64,000 nt of DNA from Amycolatopsis bartoniae (GTDB taxonomy: Bacteria; Actinomycetota; Actinomycetes; Mycobacteriales; Pseudonocardiaceae): positions 1,612,001 through 1,676,000 of the forward strand of contig NZ_JACHWH010000001.1 of the NCBI RefSeq assembly GCF_014191255.1, written 5' to 3'. Each line of letters starts with the position of its first letter. Within the stretch, counting starts at the first letter, position 1. The notes under the pieces were generated by a model. The model saw only the letters and a program-made list of their open reading frames with translations, had not been told where the DNA came from and ran no database searches. Position numbers and translations under genes: made by a program. This document shows, piece by piece, positions 26,784 through 37,272 of this stretch.

Positions 26784-28474
26784 CCCACGTCCTCCTTGCG
26801 CAGCTCCGGCACGACGATGCTGTAGTCCGCGCCGGAACCGATGCTGGCCTGCCCGTTCACCGCTTGGCCGTCCGGGGGCACGAGTGGCAGCGGCGGCTCG
26901 CCGAACGGTTCGCCCTGCCGCCGCGGCAACGTGAGCCGGAAGCTCGCGCCGTGCCCCGGCGCGCCCCACGCCTCCAGCAGCCCGCCGTGCAGCCGCGCGT
27001 CCTCGTGGCTGATCGCCAGCCCGAGGCCCGTGCCGCCGGTGCGCCTGTTCCGTGACGGGTCCGCGCGCCAGAACCGGTTGAACACCAGGTCCGCCTCGCC
27101 GGGCCGCAGGCCGACCCCGTAGTCCCGCACCGTGATCGCGACGGCGTGCTCGTTCGCACCGAGGGTGAGCCGCACCGGACGGCCCTCACTGTGGTCGACG
27201 GCGTTCGCGAGCAGGTTTCGCAGGATCCGCTCCACACGCCGGGCGTCGATCTCGGCGAGCGTCTCGCTTTCCGGCAGCTCCAGCTCCACGTCGGTGCCCG
27301 CGTTGCGCGCGATCGCCCGCACCTGCTCCACCGCCCGGCGGGCGATGGGCGCGATGTCGATCAGCTCGGCCGCCAGCTCCTCCACCCCCGCGTCGAGTCG
27401 GCTGATCTCCAGCAGGTCGCCCAGCAGCGCCTCGAACCGGTCGAGCTCGTCGACCAGCAGCTCGGTGGAGCGGGCGAGCCCGGCGGGGAACTGCTCGCGG
27501 GACGCGTGCAGCACGTCGGCCGCCATCCGGACCGTGGTCAGCGGGGTGCGCAGCTCGTGTGAGACGTCCGAGGTGAACCGCCGTTGCAGGGTGCCGAAGT
27601 CCTCCAGCTGGCGGATCTGGTGCTGGATGCTCGCGGCCATCTCGTTGTACGACAACGCGAGCCGCGACAGGTCGTCCTCGCCCGTCACGGGCAGCCGTTC
27701 GTCCAGCTCACCCCCGGCGAACCGGGCGGCGGCGGCCGCGGCCGACCGGACCGGCCGCACGACCTGCCGCGTCACGATGTTGCTGATGCCCGCCAGCAGC
27801 ACGAGCAGCACCAGACCGCCGACGAGCAGCGTGTTCTGCACCGTCTGCACCGTGTTCTGCTCCGCCGTCATGGGGAACAGCAGGTACAGCTGAATGGGTC
27901 TGCCGGTGCTGGTGACGGGCGCGGCGACGATCAGGTAGGTGGTGCGCACGCCCGCGTCGTCGACCGTGTGCGTCTGGTAGGCGACCTGGTTGGCCTCGGC
28001 GAACCGCTCCAGCCCCTCGGGCACCTTCCAGATCGGCCCCGCCGAGTCCGTCGAGCTGGACCCGCCCGCGGTGAGCACCGGCTCGAAGGCGCCCGCGGCC
28101 GACGCACCCGCGCCTTGGTCGTCCGAGGACGAGCTGGTGATCTTCTTCAGCACGTTCTGCAGCCGGTCGGGCAGCGCGTCCTGGTCGCTGAGGCCGACCA
28201 GCTCGTTCTCGGCGGTGGCCACCACCTGCAGGGTCTGCGCGATCGCGGCCTGGCGCTTGGTGTCGGTCAGGCGCGTGATGATCTGGTTCTGCAGCACCAT
28301 GCCCAGCACGAACACCACCGCCGAGGACAGCGCGAGCGTCGACGCCGTCACCCGGAACTGCAGGGACCGCCGCCACAGCAGGCCGAACGCGACGAGCCTG
28401 CCGCGGCCGTGCGCGCCCAGGCGGCGGGCCAGCCGCAACACCCGGACCGCGAAGGCGATGATCTGCTGCTTCAT
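26780..28474 (-). CDS. mtrB: Sensor histidine kinase MtrB
   Basis: A 564-residue membrane kinase. TM1 is at about residues 45-65 (ASTLALSSAVVFVLGMVLQN), an extracellular sensor loop of ~155 residues follows, and TM2 is near 220-240 (LLVGGLVLLVLLAGISNIVT). Then come HAMP, the HisKA dimer with the phospho-acceptor in FTSDVSHELRTPLTTVR (about 300-316), and the ATPase N-box (LLANAVDHSEG), G1 (VRDYGVGLRPGE) and G2 (GTGLGLAIS). The partner is MtrA, encoded 7 bp upstream. MtrAB controls division, DNA replication and peptidoglycan genes. The extracellular loop is Ser/Ala rich (SSSSDDQGAGASAAG) and possibly disordered. Confidence 0.95.
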   Translation of the reverse strand: MKQQIIAFAVRVLRLARRLGAHGRGRLVAFGLLWRRSLQFRVTASTLALSSAVVFVLGMVLQNQIITRLTDTKRQAAIAQTLQVVATAENELVGLSDQDALPDRLQNVLKKITSSSSDDQGAGASAAGAFEPVLTAGGSSSTDSAGPIWKVPEGLERFAEANQVAYQTHTVDDAGVRTTYLIVAAPVTSTGRPIQLYLLFPMTAEQNTVQTVQNTLLVGGLVLLVLLAGISNIVTRQVVRPVRSAAAAAARFAGGELDERLPVTGEDDLSRLALSYNEMAASIQHQIRQLEDFGTLQRRFTSDVSHELRTPLTTVRMAADVLHASREQFPAGLARSTELLVDELDRFEALLGDLLEISRLDAGVEELAAELIDIAPIARRAVEQVRAIARNAGTDVELELPESETLAEIDARRVERILRNLLANAVDHSEGRPVRLTLGANEHAVAITVRDYGVGLRPGEADLVFNRFWRADPSRNRRTGGTGLGLAISHEDARLHGGLLEAWGAPGHGASFRLTLPRRQGEPFGEPPLPLVPPDGQAVNGQASIGSGADYSIVVPELRKEDVG

Positions 28475-28481
28475 CGGCGGC

Positions 28482-29159
28482 TTACGGAGGACCGGCCTTG
28501 TAGCCGACGCCGCGCACCGTCAGCACGACCTCGGGGTGCTCCGGGTCCTTCTCGACCTTCGAGCGCAGGCGCTGGACGTGCACGTTGACCAGCCGGGTGT
28601 CGGCGGCGTGCCGGTAACCCCACACCTGTTCGAGCAGGACCTCGCGGGTGAACACCTGGCGCGGCTTGCGGGCCAGCGCCACCAGCAGGTCGAACTCCAG
28701 CGGCGTGAGCGGGATGGCCTTGCCCTCGCGGGTGACCTCGTGCCCGGGCACGTCGATGGTGAGGTCGCCGATCGAGAGCGACTCGGCGGGCTCGGCCTCG
28801 GTGCGGCGCAGGCGCGCGCGGACCCTGGCGACGAGCTCCTTCGGCTTGAACGGCTTGACCACGTAGTCGTCGGCCCCGGACTCGAGCCCGAGGACGATGT
28901 CGACGGTGTCGCTCTTCGCGGTCAGCATGACGATCGGCACGCCGGACTCGGCGCGGATCGCCTTGCACACGTCGATGCCGTTCATGCCGGGCAGCATCAG
29001 GTCCAGCAGGACCAGGTCCGGTTTGAGCTCTCTGAGCGCGGGCAGCGCGCGGGAGCCGTCGGCGACGACGGCGGTGTCGAAGCCCTCGCCACGGAGCACG
29101 ATGGTGAGCATCTCGGCGAGGGCGGGGTCGTCGTCGACAACCAGGACACGTGCCTTCAT
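28482..29159 (-). CDS. mtrA: Response regulator MtrA
   Basis: A 225-residue OmpR/PhoB regulator. The receiver domain has the acidic pocket (VVDDDPALAE), the phospho-acceptor Asp in LVLLDLMLPGMNGIDV (about residue 53), TAKSD (Thr) and VVKPFKPKEL (Lys). The winged-helix effector ends in LRSKVEKDPEHPEVVLTVRG. It is essential in M. tuberculosis and binds promoters of cell-wall and division genes. Starts at 29159 (ATG) and 29165 (GTG) are possible; neither has an obvious ribosome binding site, so the mRNA may be leaderless. mtrB follows 7 bp later. Confidence 0.96.
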   Translation of the reverse strand: MKARVLVVDDDPALAEMLTIVLRGEGFDTAVVADGSRALPALRELKPDLVLLDLMLPGMNGIDVCKAIRAESGVPIVMLTAKSDTVDIVLGLESGADDYVVKPFKPKELVARVRARLRRTEAEPAESLSIGDLTIDVPGHEVTREGKAIPLTPLEFDLLVALARKPRQVFTREVLLEQVWGYRHAADTRLVNVHVQRLRSKVEKDPEHPEVVLTVRGVGYKAGPP

Positions 29160-29231
29160 GAGCACATATTCGCACTACGGACCCCGGTTGGAACTGCCGA
29201 CCCGGCAACCGGCGCACAAGATCGCCGCTGC

Positions 29232-29879
29232 TTAGCCCGGATGGACCAGTGACCGGGCCAGTGCGGGCGCGTCGGAGCCGGTCGTCCCGTCGACCACGTG
29301 CCAGGGCGAGAGCCAGGACCGGGCCGCGAGCTGGTCGTACACGCGGGCGCAGCGGACCTGGAGGTCGTCGTCGGACTCGAACGCGTCCTTCGCACGGCCG
29401 GTCTCGGTGCCGGCGCGCCGTTCGGCCCGCTCGGCGGCGACCTCGGGGCTGACGCGGAGCAGGATCTGCGTGTCGGGCACGGGCAGCCCGAAGCGGGCGA
29501 TTTCGACCTCCCGCACCCAGCGCACGAACTCGCCGTCCGCGTCCTGGTGCAGCCGGGCCGCGCCGTACGCGGCGTTGGAGGCGACGTACCGGTCGAGGAG
29601 GACGACGTCGTGCTGCTTCACGGCGTCCGCGATGGTCTCGGCGGCGCCGCGGCGGTCGAGCGCGTAGAGCAGGCCCATGCCGTAGACGGAGTCGGCGAGG
29701 TCGCCGTGCCCGCGGTGCAGGGCTTCCCGCACGAGGTCGGCGTGCACGCTTTCGCCGTAGCGGGGGAAGGCCAGCGTCGTGACGGTCTCGCCGGAATCGT
29801 GCAGCGCCTTCATCAGCGCTTCGGTCAGCGTGCGCTTCCCCGCGCCGTCCAGCCCCTCGATGACTACCAATCGGCCCAC
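29232..29879 (-). CDS. tmk: Thymidylate kinase
   Basis: A 215-residue dTMP kinase (dTMP + ATP to dTDP + ADP). The P-loop is EGLDGAGKRTLTEAL (residues 8-22), the DRY/F motif is LLDRYVASNAAYGAARL, and the lid carries the RAERRAGTETGRAKD region. The GKRT form of the P-loop, instead of GKST, is also found in the mycobacterial enzyme. GTG 29879 is used. It lies 25 bp after vapC and 72 bp before mtrA; in M. tuberculosis tmk directly follows sahH, so vapBC is inserted between them here. Confidence 0.93.
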   Translation of the reverse strand: MGRLVVIEGLDGAGKRTLTEALMKALHDSGETVTTLAFPRYGESVHADLVREALHRGHGDLADSVYGMGLLYALDRRGAAETIADAVKQHDVVLLDRYVASNAAYGAARLHQDADGEFVRWVREVEIARFGLPVPDTQILLRVSPEVAAERAERRAGTETGRAKDAFESDDDLQVRCARVYDQLAARSWLSPWHVVDGTTGSDAPALARSLVHPG

Positions 29880-29903
29880 GTGAGGCAGGTTATCGGGGCC
29901 CGC

Positions 29904-30350
29904 TCAGCGAACCTCGAGCCCGTGCGCCTTGGCGGCGTCGGCCTGCCGCTGGTCGCGGGTGACCATCGCGACGGGCTCACCACCGGTGAGCTCGGCGGTG
30001 CCGTGCAACGCGACGGCCAGGTGGATGGCGTCGAGGGTGCGGAGGGTGTGGTGGTCCGACACCAGCCGGTAGGCCGCGGGCATGATCACCCGTGGGACCA
30101 GCGGGATCAGACTCAGCGCCCCCGCGCCGCGGGTCTCCTCGTCGAAGCGCGCCAGCGCGGGTGCGGCATGGCGGATCCGGCCGTTGTTCCTCGCCGTCGC
30201 CATCGCACTGGCGAACTCCACCCTCGTCAGCTCGCTCGTCACCACCAGCTCGTCGTTGTCGAGCAGCAGCTCGACCAGCTGCGCGTGGTCGGGCTCGTCG
30301 GGCATGAAGGCACGCACGACCGCGCTCGTGTCCGCGTAGAAGACGGTCAC
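29904..30350 (-). CDS. vapC: PIN-domain ribonuclease toxin VapC
   Basis: A 148-residue PIN toxin. Acidic active-site residues are visible: Asp7 in FYADTSAVVRA, Glu in LTRVEFASAM, Asp in LRTLDAIHLA and a further Asp in VTRDQRQADAA. It would cleave RNA and be neutralised by VapB. The GTG start overlaps the vapB stop by four bases (GTGA). The pair lies between sahH and tmk, which are adjacent in M. tuberculosis. Targets (tRNA, rRNA or mRNA) cannot be deduced. Confidence 0.9.
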   Translation of the reverse strand: MTVFYADTSAVVRAFMPDEPDHAQLVELLLDNDELVVTSELTRVEFASAMATARNNGRIRHAAPALARFDEETRGAGALSLIPLVPRVIMPAAYRLVSDHHTLRTLDAIHLAVALHGTAELTGGEPVAMVTRDQRQADAAKAHGLEVR

Positions 30351-30634
30351 CACTCGCCTCGCGTCCAGTCGAGCGCTTCGCTGACGGCGGTGCCGGTGCC
30401 GCGCATCAGCTCGTCGAGCTCGGCCCGGGTGGGCACGGGACCTTCGGGCTCGAAGGCCACCAGCTTGCCCTCGGCCAGCAGCCGCCGCTTCCACTCCTGC
30501 GGCGTCTCGGCCTTGTCGACCGCGGCCTTCAGCACCTCGGTGACGAACTCGTTGACGCTGCGTCCCTCCGACTCGGCCTTCAGCTTCAGCCGGGCGTGGA
30601 GATCGTCGTCGAGACGCGTGATCATCTGTCGCAT
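30347..30634 (-). CDS. vapB: Ribbon-helix-helix antitoxin VapB
   Basis: A 95-residue antitoxin. The N-terminal ribbon-helix-helix (MITRLDDDLHARLKLKAESE and GRSVNEFVTEVLKAAVD) binds DNA as a dimer and resembles Arc/FitA. The C-terminal half (about 58-95, ending LDWTRGEW) would wrap the toxin active site. ATG 30634 and ATG 30625 are both plausible; no ribosome binding site is obvious and a leaderless transcript is possible. A palindrome is placed eight bases upstream for autoregulation. Confidence 0.88.
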   Translation of the reverse strand: MRQMITRLDDDLHARLKLKAESEGRSVNEFVTEVLKAAVDKAETPQEWKRRLLAEGKLVAFEPEGPVPTRAELDELMRGTGTAVSEALDWTRGEW

Positions 30635-30641
30635 ACTGCGA

Positions 30642-30670
30642 TGCTATCACAAGCACCGCTCATGATAGCA
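30642..30670. promoter_or_regulatory. VapBC operator candidate
   Basis: TGCTATCA (30642-30649) and TGATAGCA (30663-30670) are perfect 8-bp inverted half sites around a 13-base centre, immediately upstream of vapB. It is the expected place for autorepression by the toxin-antitoxin complex. Confidence 0.75.
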
Positions 30671-30691
30671 CCGCAGCGCGACAGACCGCGA

Positions 30692-32164
<1,473 letters not shown>

Positions 32165-32260
32165 AAGGCATTTCCTCCATGAATCGGCGACACCTGAACA
32201 GTACCGTTGTCCGTTCATCACGGAACACCCTCGAGGCACCCTCGAAGAAGGAGGCGACAC

Positions 32261-34555
32261 GTGCCGATCCCCGGCCCGGAAACCCGGATCGTCGAGCTGC
32301 GTGTCCCCGGCCTCTCCGGCACCTCCGGCGAAGCGCTGCTGGACGTGGTGAGCACGGTCGAGGTCGCCGGTGACGGGCTGGGCCGCGTGATCCGCCCGTC
32401 CGACCGCCTGCGCCGCCCGGCGCCCGGTCCGGTGCTGCAGGCGCTGGGCCGGTCGGTGCCGCGGACGCTGGAGGGTTACCTGTGGGGCGGCATGACGTCG
32501 GGCGGCGCGGCGAAGGCGGCGTGGGCGCTGTTGTTCCCTTTCTCACTCGCGAACGTGGCCCACTGGATGCTCCCGCCGGTACCGGAGGGCAGCCGGGCGG
32601 CGGCCGCGCTCGGCGCGGTCTGCCGCAGCCTGCTGCGGGTCGCCGGGCTGTTGCTGACGATGCTGCTCGTGGGACAGCTGGCGGTGCTGTCGCTGGACCT
32701 GTTCGCCACGCAGTGCCTGGCGCCCGGGGCGGCCTGCCTGTCCGTGGTACCGGAGCGGTTGCGCGAGCTGACGGCGCTGCGCACGGTCGCGGGTCTGGTG
32801 CCACCCGCGGTCGTGATCTTCGTGCTGTACCGGATTTCCGCCACGCGGTGGCACGTGACGTGCGAGGACCTGCCGCCGCGGCGCGGCCCGTTGCCGGGCG
32901 ACGCGTTGCGGGCCGAAGCAGATTGGCCGTCGCTGCGCTACCTGCACACGGCGAGCGCGCTGGCCACCGTCGCGCTCCTGGTGCTGGGTGGCCCGTTCAC
33001 CGTGCCGCGGGCGACGGGTGAGCTGGTCCTGTGGTGCTGCGCGCTGGCCGTCGTGGCCGCGTCGCTGGTCGCGACGGCGGTCGGGGTCCGTGTGCCGCGG
33101 CGGACGTTGCTGGGGTTCGCGGCGCTGGTGTTCTGCGCGGTCGCCGCGTTCCGGCCCGCGCTGCCCGCGGGGTCGGACGAGACCGTGCAGGGGCTCGGTG
33201 CGGTGCTGCTCGCGGTGTCCGTGTTGTTCGCCGTCCTGCTCGTGCCCGCCGCGCTGGTCGGCAGGCGGACGTGGCGCGAGCAGCCGAAGCGCCTGCGGCC
33301 GTGGCTCGGCGGCTGGGCCGCGGCGCCGGTGCTCGCGCTCGCGGTGCTCCTGGGCGGCGGTTTCGGCGCGGGCCTCGCGATCGGGCTGCGGAAACTGGCC
33401 GGGGCGTCGTGGCTCCGGCTGCCCGACAGCTACACCCCGGTGACAGTGCTGTGGGGCGGCGGGCTGGTGCTGGCGGCCGTGCTCGCGGTGTTCGGCTTCG
33501 CGGTCGGCGTGCCGCTGCGACGGCGGCGCCGCGGGGTGCCGGAGATCGTGCGGCTGTTGCAGGACGAGGGCGACCACAAGCGTGCGGCGGCCGCCTGGGC
33601 GCGGTCGGCGTGGGAGCGGCGGCACCTGCACCACCTCGCGTTCGGCGTGGTGTTCGGCATGTCGGCCGGGGCGGCGGCGCTACTGGTGGTGCGGTTCGTG
33701 CTCCGCGCCCGCCCCGGCTGGTTCGCCCCGCTGTCCGCGCTCGGCGTGTTCGCGCTCGGCGCGCTGGCCGTCGGGCTGCTGCGGGTGGTCTACACCGCCG
33801 CGCGCAAGCCCGAGCGGGACAGGCACCTCGGCGCGCTGGCCGACCTGGTGTGCTTCTGGCCGCGGGCGGCGCATCCGGTGATCCCGCCGTGCTACGCGCT
33901 GAAGGTGGTGCCGGAGCTGGCCGACCGTGCGAAGGAGCACCTCGCCGAGCCGCACACGCGGGTCGTCCTCGGCGGGCACGGGGTGGGCAGTCTGCTGGCG
34001 GTGATCGCGACGGCCCGGCTCGTGCACGCGCTGCCCGAGGGCGAGCGGAGCCGCCTCGGCCTGCTCACCGCCGGGTCGCCGTTGCAGTGGGGGTACCAGC
34101 GCGCGTTCCCGGCGCTGCTGTCGCGGGAGGCGCTGGCCCGGTTGTTCGGCGAGCTGGACGGGCGCTGGCGCGGCCTCGCCCGTGGCACGGACGTCTTCGG
34201 CGGCGGCGTCACCACGTGGCGGCAGGACGCGGCGGACGGGAAGCTGCGCGGCGACGGCTACCTGCCGGACGGCGGCGTCGGCGAGGTCGGCCCGGCGCTG
34301 CCCGGTCCGACGGGCGCCCTCGTCCTCGGCGGTGACCACTGGCTGCCCGACCCCGTCCGCACCACACCCGGCACGCGTCGCTGGGCCGCGGGCGTGCTGG
34401 GGCACGCCGATTACGAGGTCGACCCGGAGTGGGACAGGGCGGTCGCGATGGCCGCGGGCCTGGAGTTCCCGGACCGGCCGACGACGCGGCCGTTCGGCGA
34501 GCAGGTGCCGCTGTTCCCCGACCTGCCCCGGTTCAACCTGAACCTCGCGCCGTGA
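32261..34555 (+). CDS. Large polytopic membrane protein with degenerate hydrolase-like domain
   Basis: A 764-residue protein of unknown function. An N-terminal cytoplasmic segment ([20 protein letters not shown]), then about 10-12 hydrophobic helices between residues 100 and 530. A C-terminal soluble domain (about 540-764) has an alpha/beta-hydrolase layout. Where a Ser nucleophile elbow would be, the sequence reads [20 protein letters not shown] (about residues 567-586), so Ser is replaced by Gly. [17 protein letters not shown] and GDHWLPDP follow. GTG 32261 has AAGGAGG seven bases upstream. It is divergent from sahH. It is not M. tuberculosis-like and I do not know the partner. Confidence 0.75.
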   Translation: MPIPGPETRIVELRVPGLSGTSGEALLDVVSTVEVAGDGLGRVIRPSDRLRRPAPGPVLQALGRSVPRTLEGYLWGGMTSGGAAKAAWALLFPFSLANVAHWMLPPVPEGSRAAAALGAVCRSLLRVAGLLLTMLLVGQLAVLSLDLFATQCLAPGAACLSVVPERLRELTALRTVAGLVPPAVVIFVLYRISATRWHVTCEDLPPRRGPLPGDALRAEADWPSLRYLHTASALATVALLVLGGPFTVPRATGELVLWCCALAVVAASLVATAVGVRVPRRTLLGFAALVFCAVAAFRPALPAGSDETVQGLGAVLLAVSVLFAVLLVPAALVGRRTWREQPKRLRPWLGGWAAAPVLALAVLLGGGFGAGLAIGLRKLAGASWLRLPDSYTPVTVLWGGGLVLAAVLAVFGFAVGVPLRRRRRGVPEIVRLLQDEGDHKRAAAAWARSAWERRHLHHLAFGVVFGMSAGAAALLVVRFVLRARPGWFAPLSALGVFALGALAVGLLRVVYTAARKPERDRHLGALADLVCFWPRAAHPVIPPCYALKVVPELADRAKEHLAEPHTRVVLGGHGVGSLLAVIATARLVHALPEGERSRLGLLTAGSPLQWGYQRAFPALLSREALARLFGELDGRWRGLARGTDVFGGGVTTWRQDAADGKLRGDGYLPDGGVGEVGPALPGPTGALVLGGDHWLPDPVRTTPGTRRWAAGVLGHADYEVDPEWDRAVAMAAGLEFPDRPTTRPFGEQVPLFPDLPRFNLNLAP

Positions 34556-34568
34556 GCACAGTGGGGGG

Positions 34569-35438
34569 ATGCGCATCGGCATCGGCATCCCCAACACCGT
34601 CCCCGGCGTCTCCGGCCCGCTGATCCTCGACTGGGCGCGGCGGGCGGAGGAACGTGGCTTCGCGTTCGTCTCCACGATCGGTCGCGTCGGCTACCCGTCG
34701 TACGACTCGCTGACGGCGCTCGCCGCCGTCGCGGGCGCCACCAGCCGCCTCGGCCTGACCACCAACGCCGTGCTGGGGCCGACGTATCCGGACGCGGTGC
34801 TCGCGAAGATCACCGCGACCGTCGCGCAGCTGTCGGCTGGACGGCTGACGCTCGGTCTGGGCGTCGGTGCCCGCGAGTCCGACTACCTGCCCGCCGAACG
34901 CGACTTCGCGGACCGCGGCGCGGCCTTCGACCGCCAGCTGGAATTCCTGCACCGCGCCTGGGGCGGCGAACCGGTCGCGGCGGGTGACTTCGCGGACGAG
35001 CGGCGAGCGGTGGCGCCTCCCGGCGAGGCGGTGCCCGTCCTGATCGGCGGCCACGGCAAGCGAGCCGTCCGCCGCACCGCCCGGTGGGGCGCGGGCTGGA
35101 CCGGAGCCGGCGGTGGGCCACGCCGCGCGGAGCCGACGATCAAGGAGATCCGCCAGGCCTGGCAGGAGGCCGGCCGGGAGGGCGAGCCGCGCCTGCTCGG
35201 GCTGGCGTACTTCTCGACCGACGACCGCCGCGCCGAGGACTCCGACCGCTACCTGCGCTCGTACTACGCCTACGCCGGTGACCACGCGAACACGATCGCC
35301 GAGGGCGCGGTGCGCACGCCCTCGGCGATCCGCGGGATCCTGCGGGACTTCGAGGCGATCGGGATGACCGAGCTGACGTTCACCCCGACACTGGCCGATC
35401 TGTCCGAAGTGGACCGACTAGCCGACCTGGTCCTCTGA
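34569..35438 (+). CDS. LLM-class flavin-dependent oxidoreductase
   Basis: A 289-residue F420/FMN-type TIM-barrel protein, the second in the window. MRIGIGIPNT is the first strand; AAVAGATSRLGLTTNAVLGPTYPDAVLAKITATVAQLSAGRLTLGLGVGARESDY (residues about 55-110, shown in parts) is the family core. PVLIGGHGKRAVRRTARWGAGW is the C-terminal binding strand. It follows the membrane protein by 13 bp on the same strand, so the two may be co-transcribed. The 3' end overlaps the convergent permease gene by 21 bp. Confidence 0.85.
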   Translation: MRIGIGIPNTVPGVSGPLILDWARRAEERGFAFVSTIGRVGYPSYDSLTALAAVAGATSRLGLTTNAVLGPTYPDAVLAKITATVAQLSAGRLTLGLGVGARESDYLPAERDFADRGAAFDRQLEFLHRAWGGEPVAAGDFADERRAVAPPGEAVPVLIGGHGKRAVRRTARWGAGWTGAGGGPRRAEPTIKEIRQAWQEAGREGEPRLLGLAYFSTDDRRAEDSDRYLRSYYAYAGDHANTIAEGAVRTPSAIRGILRDFEAIGMTELTFTPTLADLSEVDRLADLVL

Positions 35439-36923
35439 GATCCGCTTGCCCAGCAAGGAATGCCGGCGGCTGTAGGCGAAGTAGATCACCACGCCGACCA
35501 CCATCCACACGACGAACCGCAGCCACGTGAGCACGGTCAGGTTCAGCATCAGCCACACGCAGGCCAGGATCGCGAGCACCGGGAGCACCGGCACCCACGG
35601 CACGCGGAACGCGCGCGGCAGGTCGGGGTGCGTCCGGCGCAGCACCAGCACGCCCGCCGAGACGAGCACGAACGCGAACAGCGTGCCGACGTTGACCATC
35701 TCCTCCAGCTTGTCCGCGGGGAAGAAGGTCGCGGCGGCGGCCACCAGCACGCCGACGAGGATCGTGGCGCGGGCGGGCGTGCCGTTGCGGCCGGTGCGCG
35801 CGAGCTTGCGCGGCAGCAGGCCGTCGCGGGACATCGCGAACAGCACCCGGACCTGGCCGAGCATCAGCACCATCACCACGGTGGTGAGGCCGGCGAGCGC
35901 GCCGACGGAGATCACGTTGGCGGCCCAGTCGACGCCGTTCGCGGAGAACGCGGTGGCCAGCGTCTTGTGGCTGCCGTCGCCTGCCTTCGTCGCGAGCTCG
36001 GTGTACGGCACCATGCCGACGACCACGAGCGAGACGGCGACGTAGAGCACGGTCACGATGGCCAGCGAGCCGAAGATGCCGCGCGGCACCGAGCGCTGCG
36101 GGTTCTTCGTCTCCTCGGCGGTGGTGGCGACGATGTCGAAGCCGATGAAGGCGAAGAACACCAGCGAGGCGCCGGCGAGCAGCCCGAACGCGCCGAAGGA
36201 GCTGCTGGCGCCGCCCGCGATGAGCGAGAACAGCGACTGGTTGACGCCGCTTTCGCCGGAGCCGCTGCCGGCGGTGGGCGGGATGAACGGCGAGTAGTTC
36301 GCGCCCTTGACGTAGAAGATGCCGAGCACGATCACGAACAGCACGATGAGCACCTTGACCGCGGTGATCACCATCGATACCCGCGACGACAGCTTGGTGC
36401 CGACCGCGAGCACGGTCGCCAGCACGACGACGAGGAGTAACGCGCCCCAGTCGACATCCACCCCGCCGAGTGAGAACGTCGTCTTCGTGCCGGTGCCGAA
36501 GAGGTAGCCGAGCACCGTTTCGAGGTAGACCGACCACCCCTTGGCGACCGCGGCCGCGCCGACGGCCAGTTCGAGCACGAGGTCCCAGCCGATGACCCAG
36601 GCCATGAACTCGCCGAAGGTGGCGTAGGAGAACGTGTACGCGCTGCCCGCGACGGGCACGGTGGAGGCGAACTCGGCGTAGCACAGCGCCGCGAGCCCGC
36701 AGGCGATCGCGGCGAACACGAAGGCCAGCGAGACGGAAGGGCCGGCGTAGTCACCGGCGGTGCGCGCGGTGAGCGTGAAGATGCCGGCACCGATCACCAC
36801 GGCGACGCCGAAGACGGTCAGGTCCCACGCGGAGAGGTTGCGACGCAGTCTGGTTTCCGGCTCATCGGTGTCCTTTATGGACTGCTCGATGGACTTCGTC
36901 CGCCACAACCCGTTCCCTGGCAA
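35418..36923 (-). CDS. APC-family amino acid permease
   Basis: A 501-residue transporter of the APC superfamily (cationic amino acid transporter type) with 12 predicted membrane helices. TM1 contains FGVAVVIGAGIFTLTART with the unwound GAGIF motif that binds substrate; TM6 contains FFAFIGFDIVATTAEETKNP. The N-terminus (30 residues) and C-terminus are cytoplasmic. TTG 36923 is inferred with GGAGG about ten bases upstream. It matches the position of Rv3253c in M. tuberculosis as I recall, which lies near manA. Substrate unknown; basic amino acids are the family trend. Confidence 0.85.
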   Translation of the reverse strand: MPGNGLWRTKSIEQSIKDTDEPETRLRRNLSAWDLTVFGVAVVIGAGIFTLTARTAGDYAGPSVSLAFVFAAIACGLAALCYAEFASTVPVAGSAYTFSYATFGEFMAWVIGWDLVLELAVGAAAVAKGWSVYLETVLGYLFGTGTKTTFSLGGVDVDWGALLLVVVLATVLAVGTKLSSRVSMVITAVKVLIVLFVIVLGIFYVKGANYSPFIPPTAGSGSGESGVNQSLFSLIAGGASSSFGAFGLLAGASLVFFAFIGFDIVATTAEETKNPQRSVPRGIFGSLAIVTVLYVAVSLVVVGMVPYTELATKAGDGSHKTLATAFSANGVDWAANVISVGALAGLTTVVMVLMLGQVRVLFAMSRDGLLPRKLARTGRNGTPARATILVGVLVAAAATFFPADKLEEMVNVGTLFAFVLVSAGVLVLRRTHPDLPRAFRVPWVPVLPVLAILACVWLMLNLTVLTWLRFVVWMVVGVVIYFAYSRRHSLLGKRISEDQVG

Positions 36924-36984
36924 GGTGCCACTCCTCCCTGGTCTCCTGCATCTCAGGTCCGGTTCGTCACCTTAACCCGGCAGA

Positions 36985-37272
36985 GTGAAAGCGGCGAATC
37001 AGGCGTTCGGGATCGGGGCGGCGCAGCGGCTGACCCGCGGGCAAACCCGGCTACCGGCGGTCCGCCCGGCCGAGGAGGCACGAGCCACCGCCCGGCCACC
37101 GGCACCACGGCGAATCAGCCATCCCGGCGCGGAGCCGCTCCCGGCCGGAGTCAGGGCACCACCCAGCGACCGGCACCACAGCGAACGACCCGGCGCGGAG
37201 CCGCTCCCGGCCACGGCCCTGCGGAGTCGGCCACCACCCAGCCACCGGCACGGCGGCGAATCAGGCGTCCGG
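36985..37272. repeat. Degenerate ~70-bp tandem repeats between permease and CDF genes
   Basis: The gap 36924-37260 contains a repeat. A 24-bp stretch is identical at 37123-37146 and 37189-37212 (66-bp period; contains GGCGCGGAGCCGCTCCCGG). Neighbouring pieces (CCACCGGCAC, CACCACCCAG) follow in phase. GCGGCGAATCAGGCGT occurs at 36991 and 37253, the second copy covering the end of the CDF gene. Apart from this the gap has no gene; a 94-residue minus-strand frame over the repeat is judged a shadow. Confidence 0.65.
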
